This document shows positions 47,558 through 55,884 of a stretch of 64,000 bases of DNA, in pieces. Numbering within the stretch: the stretch's first letter is position 1; each line of letters begins with the position of its first letter. The stretch is from CAWFSE01 sp963697565. Its GTDB lineage: Bacteria > Actinomycetota > Actinomycetes > CAVWCF01. Under the pieces are notes generated by a model that was given only the letters and a program-made list of their open reading frames with translations, had not been told where the DNA came from and did not search any database. The stretch covers positions 372,001 through 436,000 of the forward strand of contig CAVOOM010000006.1 in NCBI GenBank assembly GCA_963697565.1, in the 5' to 3' direction. The translations under genes and the position numbers were made by a program.

Positions 47558-49317
47558 TCAGGTGGTGAGATGGGCGTCGAGCAGGCTCCAGGGCCGGCCG
47601 TCGACCAGGTCGGTGCCCTTGGAGACCATCCGGTTGACCGCCTGGGCCGGGCTGAGCTCGACGATCGTCACCCGTTCGGCGGCGCCGGCGAGCACCGGCT
47701 CGGGCCGCGAGATCACCCCGTCGAAGGGCTTCGTGCGGCTCGGCGACCACAGCGTGAACTCGCCGCTCAGCGGCACCGCGATGCTGGCGCCGGCGGGCGT
47801 CGGGCGGCTGGCCGCGGCCAGGTTGACCCGGTTCTCCGCCGCCCGCTCGAGCAGGCCGGTCGCCAGCTCCCAGGGCTCCTGGGCGTGGAACGGCAGCGCG
47901 ACGACGTCGGCGTCGGCCAGGGCCGCCAGCCGGAAGGTCTCCGGGTAGACCGCGTCGTCGCCGACCACGAGCGCGAGCCGCCCCCAGGGCAGCACCTGGA
48001 CGGCGAGGTCGTCGGCGAGGTCGGTGGCCCAGGCGTGGCGGGCCGTGGCGTGCAGCTGGCCCTGGGTGGCCACCACGCCGTCGGCGCCGACGAGCACGGC
48101 CGCGTGCGAGGCGCCTCGCGGCAGCGAGGTGACGACGTGGGCGCCCGATCCGGCCAGCGCCGCGGCCAGCGCGGCGACCGCCGCGTCGGCCCGGGCGGCG
48201 GCCTCGGCGGCGGGCACGTCGACCGAGGCGCCCTCGAAGCAGAACAGCTCGGGCAGCACAATCAGCTCGGCGCCCTGCGCAACGGCGTCGGCGACCAGCG
48301 CGCGCGGCCTCGGCGATCGCGGCCTCGCCGTCGGCGGCGGGCTGGACCAGGGCGGCGCGCAGCCGCTCGGCGCCGGCCGGCTCGACCCGCCCGCGGGGGG
48401 CCTCGGCCAGCGGGGCGTACAGCGAGGGGCGGCGCGCGGCGTACACGTCGGTGCCGTCCGGGCGCGCGCTTGTCGTCGGCGAGCGCCACGTCGATGTCGG
48501 CGACGACGACGGCCTCGCCGGTGGGCGGGGCGATCGCCACCACGGTGCCGTCGGGGGCCACGACCTGGCTGTCGCCTGCGCCGTGCAGCATCTCGACCGG
48601 CACGCCGACGGCCTGCGAGACGGCCTCGATGCGGTCCGGCGGGATGAGCGGGCCGACCTTGTTGGCCGCCACGATCCAGACCCGGTTCTCCGGCGCCCGC
48701 ACCGGGATGTGCAGGTTGCCCTCGTCGCGGGCGAAGGAGTTCAGCGAGTTGAGCAGCACCTGCGCCCCGCGCAGCGCCAGGCCGCGCGGCGTCTCGTTGA
48801 TGACGCCGTCCATGCAGGAGTACATGCCGAAGCGGGCCACCGGCGTCTCGACGACCGGCCCGGCCTCGAGCGCGTCGTCGATGTGGTCGCGCTCGCTGCC
48901 CATCAGCACCTGCTTGTCGCTGGTGGCGAGGAGCTCGCCGTCAGGGGAGAACAGCAGGTTGCTGCCGGTCGAGCGGCCATCGGCGCGGGCGACGACGGCG
49001 TTGAGCATCACCCAGGCGCCGTGCTGCTTGGCGCGCTGGCCGATCGCGGCGGCAAACGGCCCGTCGGTGGTGATCGCCATCCGCCGGGCGTGGTCGCGGT
49101 CGTCGTACCAGGAGACGTGGTGGGCGAACTCGGGCAGCACGATGACCCGGGCGCCCTCGGCGGCGGCGGCGTCGATCATCCGCAGGCAGGTCGCCAGGTT
49201 GTCGTCGACGTCGGTGCCCGCGGCGAACTGCACGGCCGCCACCCGCAGGTGGCCCGCGGCCGGCTCGGGGCCGTCGACGGCGCGTACGACAACGGGCGCT
49301 TGGGTCGGGGCGCTCAC
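47558..49317 (-). CDS. Tandem nitrilase-superfamily protein, second domain degenerate (two frame breaks)
   Basis: About 585 residues with two carbon-nitrogen hydrolase domains. The first (about 20-300) has the catalytic Glu in GARVIVLPEF, a Lys in the ATSDKQVLMGSERDH region and the nucleophilic Cys in FGMYSCMDGVINE. The second (about 330-570) keeps the Glu strand AELIVLPELFCFEG, but the Cys position reads ALVVGDDAVYPE, with no Cys, so it is probably inactive or structural. Nitrilases cleave amides or nitriles; here opening of lactam, maleamate or ring-derived amides is a reasonable guess. Breaks lie near 48472 and 48305. The GTG start overlaps the stop of the lyase gene. Confidence 0.75.
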
Positions 49318-50219
49318 GCCGCGTCTCCCTTCGGGAAGCCGCCGGCCTTGCTGACCAGGGCGGGGGTGGGCCGGCCGACCTGCTCGCCCAGCCAGTCGCT
49401 GGCGGCCACGAGCGCGTCGAAGTCGGCGCCGGTGCGGTAGCCGGAGCGCTCAAGCAGGTAGACGAGGTCCTCGGTGGCGATGTTGCCGGTGGCCTTGGGG
49501 GCGAACGGGCAGCCGCCGATGCCGCCCAGGCTGGAGTCGAGCACGGTGACGCCCGACTCGACGGCGGCCAGGGCGTTGGCGTAGCCGGTGTTGCGGGTGT
49601 TGTGGAAGTGCGCGCGCAGCCGCAGGCCGCCGGTCACGGCGCGGACCGCCTCGATCCGGCGGCGCACGTCCGGCGGGACGCCCACGCCGATGGTGTCGGC
49701 CAGCGCGATCTCCTCGACGCCGCTGGCGGCCAGCCGCTCGGCCAGCGCGACCGTGCGCGCGATCGGCACCTCGCCCTCGTACGGGCAGCCGAACGACGCG
49801 GCGAGCGTGACGGTCGGCACGAGCCCGGCCGCGCGGGCCAGCGGCGCCACGGCCTCGACCACCTCGACGGTCTGCTCGGTGGTCATCCCCTGGTTGCGCT
49901 GGGCGAAGGTGTCGGACGAGACGACCACGCAGTTGACCTCGTGGATCGCGGTCTGGGCCGCGCGCTCGAAGCCGCGCACGTTGAGCACGAGCCCGATGTA
50001 CGAGACCCCGTCGCGCCGGGGCAGCGCGGCGACCACGGCCTCGGCGTCGGCCATCCGCGGCACGCGCTGCGGGTTGACGTACGAGGCGACCTCGAGCCGG
50101 GTGAGGCCCGCGTCGACGCAGCGCTCGATCAGCTCGACCTTCTGCGCGGTGGTCAGGTCGGCCGGGTCGTTCTGCAGGCCGTCGCGGGCGGCGACCTCGA
50201 CGATCGTGACGTCGGGCAC
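49314..50219 (-). CDS. Hydroxymethylglutaryl-CoA lyase family enzyme (DRE-TIM metallolyase)
   Basis: 301 residues, intact. The motif VEVAARDGLQND (DRE-type, with metal-binding Asp) opens the barrel. The LRAHFHNTRNTGYANALAAV block holds the two metal-ligating His, and SSLGGIGGCPFAPKATGNIA contains the catalytic Cys of HMG-CoA lyase. The enzyme would cleave a 3-hydroxy-3-methylglutaryl-CoA-like or citramalyl-type thioester to acetyl-CoA plus a 2-oxo or acetoacetate-type acid. The GTG at 50219 has a GAGGAG site and is preferred to an upstream ATG that would run through the operator. The leucine pathway partners (MCC carboxylase, enoyl hydratase) are absent, so a role in the local lower pathway is more likely. 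Confidence 0.85.
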   Translation of the reverse strand: MPDVTIVEVAARDGLQNDPADLTTAQKVELIERCVDAGLTRLEVASYVNPQRVPRMADAEAVVAALPRRDGVSYIGLVLNVRGFERAAQTAIHEVNCVVVSSDTFAQRNQGMTTEQTVEVVEAVAPLARAAGLVPTVTLAASFGCPYEGEVPIARTVALAERLAASGVEEIALADTIGVGVPPDVRRRIEAVRAVTGGLRLRAHFHNTRNTGYANALAAVESGVTVLDSSLGGIGGCPFAPKATGNIATEDLVYLLERSGYRTGADFDALVAASDWLGEQVGRPTPALVSKAGGFPKGDAA

Positions 50220-50252
50220 GGCTGGCTCCTCCACTGGGCGCGGGGCGAAAAG

Positions 50253-50267
50253 TGAAACGCCGTTCCA
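50253..50267. promoter_or_regulatory. IclR-type operator between lyase and Dabb genes
   Basis: TGAAACGCCGTTCCA matches the TGGAAC-N3-GTTCCA palindrome at 14 of 15 positions. It lies in the 86-base divergent region. TAGGGT (minus, 50270-50275) can serve as a -10 box for the lyase/nitrilase operon, putting the operator just downstream of it, as at the other sites. Confidence 0.65.
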
Positions 50268-50305
50268 CAACCCTACACTTCGGCAGACCGACCCTAGGAG
50301 GCCTC

Positions 50306-50587
50306 GTGATCACCCACGTCGTGCTGATGAAGTTCGCCGACCCCGCCAACCGCGAGGAGGCCAAGGCCCGCCTCGAGGCGCTGGCCCCGGACATCCCGCA
50401 GATCCGCTCGCTGCACGTCGGCCTCGACGTCGTCGGCTCGCCGGTGTCGTACGACCTGGCGCTCACGACGACGCACGAGTCGGTCGAGGAGCTCAAGGCC
50501 TACCAGGGCCACCCCGTGCACGAGGCGTTCGGCGGCTGGCTGCGGCCGCTGCTGGACGCGCGGGTGGTCGTCGACTACGAGTCCTGA
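50306..50587 (+). CDS. Dabb (stress-responsive alpha/beta barrel) domain protein
   Basis: A 93-residue protein of typical Dabb length. VITHVVLMKFADPANREEAK is the first strand and helix, IRSLHVGLDVVGSPVSYDLAL the middle strands and YQGHPVHEAFGGWLRPLLDA the conserved His-containing helix before the last strand (ARVVVDYES). Dabb proteins are small dimeric ferredoxin-like folds; some act as cyclases or in stress. The GTG at 50306 follows a perfect TAGGAGG site. It is divergent from the lyase and shares the operator at 50253, so it may belong to the regulon. Confidence 0.8.
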   Translation: MITHVVLMKFADPANREEAKARLEALAPDIPQIRSLHVGLDVVGSPVSYDLALTTTHESVEELKAYQGHPVHEAFGGWLRPLLDARVVVDYES

Positions 50588-51843
50588 GCCGCGGGCTGGT
50601 CCCTCGGGGTCGGCCGCGCCCCGATCAGCAGCAGCGCGGCGGCCGCCGCGCGCGAGGGCGAGCGCGACGAGCACCGGCTCGACTCCGAAGGCCGCGGCCG
50701 CGGCGCCGAGGCCGGCGCTGGCGGCCGCCCCGCCGGCCATGAGCGCGAGCGACTCCATCGACAGCATCGTGCTGCGGGTGGAGTCGGGGACCTCGTCGTG
50801 CAGCAGGGTGGACGTGAGCGGCCCCTGCACGCCGATCAGCAGGTAGACCACGAGGTAGCCCGCTCCGGCCCCGGCGAGGACGGGCGCGGCCAGCGCGAGC
50901 ACCGCGACCCCCATGCCGAGGTACGCCGCGGCGGCGACCCGCGGCCGACTGGCCCGCCCGCGGATCAGGCGCGGGCCGAGCAGCGCCCCGGCGGCCGCGA
51001 CCCCGAAGCCCAGGGCGGCCAGCACGCCGTAGGCGGCGGTGCCCTCGGTGGTGCCGCCGGCGAGGTCGGCGACGATCCCCGGCGACAGCAGCTCGACGCC
51101 GCCCAGCAGCACGCCCAGGATCAGCGAGACAGCGATCAGGCGGCGCAGCATCGGCGTGGCCCAGGCCAGCCGCAATCCCTCGCGCGACTGTGGCGGCGGT
51201 CTGCCCGACGAGCCCGCCGCCGGGGCCGGGGCGCTGCGCTGAGCGAGGTGGGCGCCGGGGGAGCCACCGCGTCGCAAGGGCCCCGGACACGAGGGTCAGC
51301 GCGGTCGCGGCGAGGAAGGGCGCCGAGGTGGCGATCAACCCCGTGCCCTCGGCCGGCCAGGACGTCAGCGCCGGGATCGCGCCGCCGACGAGCGCGCCGA
51401 GGCCGAGGGCCAGCGAGCCCGCGGCCTGCCCGCCGGCCAGGCCCTGGTCGATCGGCTGCTCGGGGTCGAGGGCGCGCACGCCCTCGACGTACCAGGAGTC
51501 CAGCGGTCCCGACGACAGCGCGCGCCCCAGCCCCAGGGTCGCCAGCGCGAGCGCGAGCAGGGCGGGTTGGGCGACGCACGCCAAGAGCAGCAAGCCCGGC
51601 CGCCGAGGCGACCGCGGCGGCCACCACCACGCCGCGCTGCCCGATCACGTCGGCCAGGCCGCCGGTGGGCAGCTCAAGCAGGAAGGCCACCAGGCTGTAG
51701 CCGCCGATCAGCAGTCCGACCGCGCCGAGGGACAGCCCGCGCGCCCCGAGGTGCAGGACGAGGACCGGGACCACCAGGCCGACCGGCAGCCAGCGCAGCG
51801 CGCTCAGCACCGCGAACCGGCGGCGGTGCGAGGCGGCGGTCAC
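50576..51843 (-). CDS. MFS transporter (frame breaks)
   Basis: About 422 residues with twelve helices. FAVLSALRWLPVGLVVPVLV begins helix 1. LVAFLLELPTGGLADVIGQR is the loop-2 motif (GxLaDxxGxR) of MFS drug and metabolite exporters. GLGALVGGAIPALTSWPAEG lies in the middle, and the second half includes LRRLIAVSLILGVLLGGVEL and RSTMLSMESLALMAGGAAAS. Breaks lie near 51590, 51250 and 50650. The C-terminus overlaps the end of the Dabb gene. A long, apparently structured leader (51915-52230) precedes the GTG start and may control it. Confidence 0.75.
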
Positions 51844-51914
51844 CCGGCGACCCTACGGCGCGCCTGCGCCGGATCGGGGGTCGGCGGGGCACCCTGAACC
51901 CTGGCACCAGCAAG

Positions 51915-52230
51915 ACGAAGGCCCCGCGAAGTATGAGTTCGCGGGGCCTCGCCTTTGGCTACTGATCCTCGATGGTCGCCGGTTGCCCGGTCCTGTCTGG
52001 AAGCGCTTCGACAGTGCGCCCGTCTGGGGTCCTCCGGTTGCCCGGACGCTCCAGCCGTTGCAGCCACCTCCCGGTCCGTGCGTCCCGCCGAGGTGTCGCC
52101 CTCGGCTCCTCGTCCCGTGCCTTGCGGCCCGGTCCTCGGGGTGGTTCGCCGTTCTCCGTTCGGCCGCCTCGCCTCCGGCAGGTCCGTCCGGGTTGCCCCT
52201 TCCGGTCCCGCCCTCGGTGAGGACGTAGGG
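51915..52230 (-). ncRNA. Candidate structured RNA or riboregulatory leader upstream of the MFS gene
   Basis: The minus strand is purine-rich and not convincingly coding. It has several short hairpins closed by GCAA tetraloops: CCGG-GCAA-CCGG at 51979-51990, TCCGG-GCAA-CCGGA at 52033-52046, GCC-GCAA-GGC at 52119-52128 and GGG-GCAA-CCC at 52190-52199. A seven-pair stem GCCGAGG/CCTCGGC lies at 52087-52106. A possible promoter (TTGCGC, 17 bases, TACTAA) lies around 52224-52253. The segment ends in the 11-bp hairpin at 51920-51948. I could not match it to RNase P, tmRNA, SRP or a riboswitch I know. Boundaries are approximate. Confidence 0.45.
51920..51948 (-). terminator. Strong 11-bp hairpin terminator-like element
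   Basis: GGCCCCGCGAA (51920-51930) and TTCGCGGGGCC (51938-51948) are perfectly complementary around a seven-base loop. On the minus strand the stem is followed by TTCGTCTTG. It lies 77 bases upstream of the MFS start codon, so it either ends the RNA from 52230 or attenuates the MFS gene. Confidence 0.65.
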
Positions 52231-52400
52231 CAATTAGTAGACCCCCTGGGAGAGGCGCGCAAGGGGTTCTCGCAAACTTCTTTCAAGATCTTTTTCACCG
52301 GGCGTTCATCCCCAGAAAACCGTTGGGAATCCACAGGATTCGGCCCCGACGCGCCGCTCCGCGCACACCCTGGGGACAACCCCTGTGGATATCGCTCGAG

Positions 52401-52473
52401 GACCGGGGCAGTCCCGGTGGCTGGCGCCCGCACCCCACCACCGCGATGCCATCCACCGCGACCGCCCCGGCCC
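52401..52473. repeat. 73-bp direct repeat, copy 1
   Basis: Positions 52401-52473 are identical to 52491-52563, with a 17-base spacer (period 90). The unit holds a short hairpin (ACCGGG/CCCGGT near its start) and two CCACCGCG boxes. It lies in a gene-free stretch between the lyase/ALDH operon end and the putative RNA. Confidence 0.85.
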
Positions 52474-52490
52474 TCGGGGCTTCGGCGCGG

Positions 52491-52563
52491 GACCGGGGCA
52501 GTCCCGGTGGCTGGCGCCCGCACCCCACCACCGCGATGCCATCCACCGCGACCGCCCCGGCCC
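52491..52563. repeat. 73-bp direct repeat, copy 2
   Basis: Exact second copy of 52401-52473. The following 190 bases up to the ALDH stop (52754) are G/C-rich low-complexity sequence in which I see no gene. Confidence 0.85.
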
Positions 52564-52753
52564 CGCTCGGGCCGGTTCGGCGTGGTGGCTGAGGCTCGCA
52601 CGACGGCAGCGAGCGGGGCTGGGGGGCTTCCTCGCAGGACACTGAGGAGCTCGTCGCGCGGGGTTTGCGCGACGGCGGGGCGTCCAAGGGGAAGCCCCCA
52701 CCCCGCGCCCCGGCCCCGGCCCCGCGCCCGGGCCCACGACGCTGGCGGGGAGG

Positions 52754-54229
52754 TCAGCCGGTGGGGTAGGCGCCGGCGGCGGTGCCGGTCGCGCCGCCCT
52801 CGGCGCCGGGGCGGAAGGCGGCCGGGGCGTTGATGACGCAGGTCTGGACGTACTCGGCCAGGCCCTCGTCGCCGTACTCGCGGCCGAAGCCGGACCGCTT
52901 GACCCCGCCGAAGGGCGCCCGCAGGGCGAGCCCGGTGCGGTTGTGGGTGTTGATGAACCGGAAGCCGGCCTCGATCCGGCGGGCCACGGCGAAGGCGCGC
53001 TCCTCGTCGGCCGACCACACCGAGGCGCCGAGGCCGAGGTCGCCGGCGTTGGCCAGGGCGATCGCCTCGTCGTCGGAGTCGAACGCGACGATCGGCACGA
53101 TCGGCCCGAACTGCTCCTCGGCGACCAGGCGGGCCGAGTCGGGCAGCCCGGTCACCACGTGCGGGCGCACGAAGTAGCCGTCGCCGTCGACCAGCGCCTC
53201 GTCGTCGACGCGGCCCACCTCGATGGCGCGGCCGCCCTCCATGACCGAGCCGAAGAGCAGGTCCCGCAGGCGTTCTTGGGCCGCGCGGGAGACGACCGGG
53301 CCCATCGTCACGCCGTCGGCGAGCGGGTCGCCGGTGAGCAGCACCTCGCGCGCCGCCTCGACGTACGCCTCGACGAAGGCGTCGTGCAGCGAGCGGTGCA
53401 CGTAGAACCGCTTGGCCGCCATGCAGACCTGGCCGCTGGTCGAGAAGGTCGCGAGCACCGCGCGCTGCATCGCCGCGGGGGTGAGCGCGGCGTCGTCGAG
53501 GAAGAGGGCCGGGTCGTTGCCGCCGAGCTCCATCACGGTCGGCGTGATCATCTCGGCGGCGGTGCGGCCGATGGCCTGCGCCGTGGCGCCGCCGCCGGTG
53601 AAGGCGACCTTGCGGACCAGCGGGTGGCCGACGAGCGCGGCGCCCGCCTCGGCGTCGCCGTGGACGACGGTGAGCAGCCCGGCGGGCAGCCCCGCGGCGA
53701 TGCCCTGCAGCACCTCGGTGACGGCCAGGGGGGCCAGCGGCGACGGCTTGACGACGACGGCGTTGCCCGCGGCCAGCGCCGGGGCGACCTTGAGCATCGA
53801 CAGGATCACCGGCGCGTTCCACGGGGTGATCGCCGCGACGACGCCGTACGGGGCCTTCTGCAGCACCATCCGCGCCGCGGCGTCGTCGACCTCCTCGTCG
53901 CGCAGGACGTGCGGCGCGCGGTCGACGACCGAGCGCACGTAGAGCCCGGCGAAGCCGATCTCGCCGCGGCAGTCGGCCAGCGGCTTGCCCATCTCGCGGG
54001 CGAGCAGGGTGGCCAGCCGCTCGTGCTCGTCCCCGTCGAGGGCCGCGGCCGCGAGCAGCGCCGCGCAGCGGTCGTCGAGGGGCACCTGGGCCCAGTCGCG
54101 CTGCGCCTCGTCGGCGGCGCGCACGGCCGCGTCGACGTCGGCCGGCGACGACGTCTCGACCGACCCGACGATCTGGTCGGGGTAGGCCGGGTTCTCCCGC
54201 TCGAGCAGCCCCACTACGCCACGTCTCAC
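52754..54229 (-). CDS. Aldehyde dehydrogenase (last gene of the 61.9-52.8 kb operon)
   Basis: 491 residues, intact. Motifs include AITPWNAPVILSMLKVAPAL (oxyanion Asn), VKPSPLAPL, FTGGGATAQAIG (in place of FTGS), the general-base Glu in VMELGGNDPALFLDD and the nucleophilic Cys in FSTSGQVCMAAKRFYVH. EEQFGPIVPI and THNRTGLALRAPFGGVKRSG complete the site. The context is that of succinate-semialdehyde or medium-chain aldehyde dehydrogenases. The GTG at 54229 overlaps the expected stop of the lyase gene (GTGA). In the raw sequence lyase and ALDH appear fused, but the lyase is one base over a multiple of three, which points to an inserted base. Confidence 0.85.
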   Translation of the reverse strand: MRRGVVGLLERENPAYPDQIVGSVETSSPADVDAAVRAADEAQRDWAQVPLDDRCAALLAAAALDGDEHERLATLLAREMGKPLADCRGEIGFAGLYVRSVVDRAPHVLRDEEVDDAAARMVLQKAPYGVVAAITPWNAPVILSMLKVAPALAAGNAVVVKPSPLAPLAVTEVLQGIAAGLPAGLLTVVHGDAEAGAALVGHPLVRKVAFTGGGATAQAIGRTAAEMITPTVMELGGNDPALFLDDAALTPAAMQRAVLATFSTSGQVCMAAKRFYVHRSLHDAFVEAYVEAAREVLLTGDPLADGVTMGPVVSRAAQERLRDLLFGSVMEGGRAIEVGRVDDEALVDGDGYFVRPHVVTGLPDSARLVAEEQFGPIVPIVAFDSDDEAIALANAGDLGLGASVWSADEERAFAVARRIEAGFRFINTHNRTGLALRAPFGGVKRSGFGREYGDEGLAEYVQTCVINAPAAFRPGAEGGATGTAAGAYPTG

Positions 54230-55138
54230 TCCGTCGTCGTCGTCTCCGGCGAAGCGCTGCTCGGCCTCGAGCAGCTCGGGCTGGCCCAGCAGCCCGGTCA
54301 GGTCGTCCCAGGTGGCCCGCTCCACCGACAGCGCGCTGCCCTCGGCGGCGATGGCGGAGTAGACCGCGCGCGTCGCCCGCAGCGCGGCCAGCATCGCGCC
54401 CACCGGGTGGATGACGAGCCGCACGCCGTACGAGGCCAGCTCGGCGTCGGGGATGGCGCGCATCCGCGGGTCGGCCTCGGATCGGTTCAGCACGAAGCCG
54501 GGGGAGTCGGGGTAGGCCGAGCGGACGGCCTCGAGGGTGGCCTCGTCGGCGGCGCCCTCGACGAAGACCAGGTCGGCGCCGGCGTCGGCGTACGCCTTGA
54601 CCCGCTCGACGGCGGCGGGCAGCCCGTCGACGCTCAGCGCGTCGGTGCGCGCGATGACGACGAGCCCGGAGCCCTCGGCGGCCTCGACGGCGGCGCGCAC
54701 CTTGCCGGCGGCCTCGGCCAGCGGCACGACCGCCTTGCCGGCCATGTGCCCGCAGCGCTTCGGGAAGACCTGGTCCTCCAGGTGCAGCGCCGCGGCGCCG
54801 GCGCGGGCGTAGGCCTCGACGGTGCGCTGGACGTGCAGCGCGTTGCCGTAGCCGGTGTCGGCGTCGGCGACCAGGCACGCGTCGGGCACGGCGCGGGTGA
54901 CCACGCCGGCGACCTCGGCGATGTCGGCGCCGGTCACGTAGCCGAGGTCGGGCACGCCGAGCCGGGTCGCCGACACGATCGCGCCGGACAGGTGCATCGC
55001 GGTGAAGCCGGCCCGCGCGGCGAGCAGCGCGGTCACCGCGTCGTACACGCCGGGGGCGTGCACGACCGAGGACGCCGCAGCCGCGTCGTCGAGCAGCCCG
55101 CGCAGTCGGCCGCCGGGGGAGGCCGCGGAGCCGGCCAT
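54226..55138 (-). CDS. Isocitrate lyase/PEP mutase superfamily lyase (likely one-base insertion near its end)
   Basis: About 303 residues. VVHAPGVYDAVTALLAARAG, DADTGYGNALHVQRTVEAY and LEDQVFPKRCGHMAGKAVV (KRCGH with the catalytic Cys) are hallmarks of 2-methylisocitrate lyase, dimethylmalate lyase and oxaloacetate hydrolase-like enzymes. VIARTDALSV and the Glu in DLVFVEGAAD follow. It should cleave or decarboxylate a substituted malate to pyruvate (or oxalate) plus a second acid. 2,3-Dimethylmalate lyase belongs to this family, which would suit methyl-substituted C4-C6 acids from pyrrole rings. The ATG overlaps the stop of the AMDase-like gene. The apparent read-through into ALDH is probably an artefact. 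Confidence 0.8.
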
Positions 55139-55881
55139 CAGAACTCCCGCAGCAGGCGGGTGGCGCCGTCGAGGGTGTCGGCGAAGCCCTGCGCCCGCAG
55201 CGCGTGCCACAAGGTGGCGGCGTTGATCGCGATGACCGGCTTGCCGAGCCACCCCTCGAGGCCGTCGGCCTGCGACACGAAGGACAGGTTGGTGCCGACC
55301 TGGACGACCGCCTCGACGTCGGGGCCGTCGATCGAGCGGATCGCCTCGGCGATCTCGCCCGGCCCGACCTCGGCGATGGCGGTGGCCGAGGCGCACCGCA
55401 GCCCGGTGACCGCGGCGACCTCGAAGCCGGCCTCGGTGAAGAACCGCGACACCTCGCGGTCGGCGATCGGCTGGTACGGCGAGAAGACCGCGATCCGGCG
55501 GACCCCGAAGGCGCGCAAGGCGTCGCGGCAGGCCGAGGCACCGGTGGAGACCTGGAGCCCGCTGCGCGCGCGGATCCGCTCCTCGAACGAGGCGTTGCCC
55601 TCGACGCCGCCCCAGAACGTCTCGGCCGACATGCCCATGAGCAGGTAGTCGGGCTGGCAGGTCAGCACCGAGTCGACGGCGTCGCCGATCGACGCGCGGA
55701 TCTGGACGAGCAGCGCCTCGAAGTCGTCGTCGTTGGCCAGCCCGGGGGAGGTGATGAGCATCCGCCCGGCGTGGAAGGTCACGCCCGGCGGGCGCAGCAC
55801 CGCGAGGTCGTGCTCCACGGTGGTGTTGGTCGACGGGACGATCACCCCGACCTTGGCGCGCCAGCCGACGACGTCGGGCAC
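55138..55881 (-). CDS. Arylmalonate-decarboxylase/maleate-isomerase-like protein lacking catalytic Cys, paralogue 2
   Basis: 247 residues, intact. VGVIVPSTNTTVEHDLAVL carries the carboxylate-binding PSTNT loop. DYLLMGMSAETFWGGVEGN and AVVQVGTNLSFVSQADGLEG occupy the two positions where maleate isomerase has Cys and AMDase has Gly and Cys. As in the 40141 protein, neither Cys is present and the MGMSAETFW and VQVGTNLS motifs are conserved, defining a subgroup. It sits between the CoA-transferase (3-base gap) and the PEP-mutase-like lyase (overlap). It might decarboxylate, isomerise or bind an unsaturated dicarboxylate, but no established chemistry covers this motif set as far as I recall. Confidence 0.75.
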   Translation of the reverse strand: MPDVVGWRAKVGVIVPSTNTTVEHDLAVLRPPGVTFHAGRMLITSPGLANDDDFEALLVQIRASIGDAVDSVLTCQPDYLLMGMSAETFWGGVEGNASFEERIRARSGLQVSTGASACRDALRAFGVRRIAVFSPYQPIADREVSRFFTEAGFEVAAVTGLRCASATAIAEVGPGEIAEAIRSIDGPDVEAVVQVGTNLSFVSQADGLEGWLGKPVIAINAATLWHALRAQGFADTLDGATRLLREF

Positions 55882-55884
55882 GGC

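Noticed and set aside
40065..52392. DnaA-box-like 9-mers (TTATCCACA at 40065-40073, TGTGGATAT at 52384-52392) as a replication origin
   Set aside because: Only isolated boxes, far apart, with no box cluster, no dnaA, dnaN, rpmH or parAB nearby. Not enough for an origin.
52401..52563. The 73-bp repeat pair as a CRISPR array
   Set aside because: Only two units, repeat much longer and spacer much shorter than CRISPR, no cas genes.
51955..52833. Open frames on both strands across the gene-free stretch near 52 kb
   Set aside because: Composition is typical of GC-rich shadow frames, they cross the perfect hairpin and the 73-bp repeats, and no domain or ribosome site supports them.
52754..55138. 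Apparent natural fusion of the PEP-mutase-like lyase with the ALDH
   Set aside because: The lyase segment from 55138 to the expected TGA at 54226 is one base over a multiple of three, and the TGA overlaps a GTG that begins a normal ALDH. This is the same +1 insertion pattern as elsewhere in the window, so two genes coupled by GTGA are more likely.
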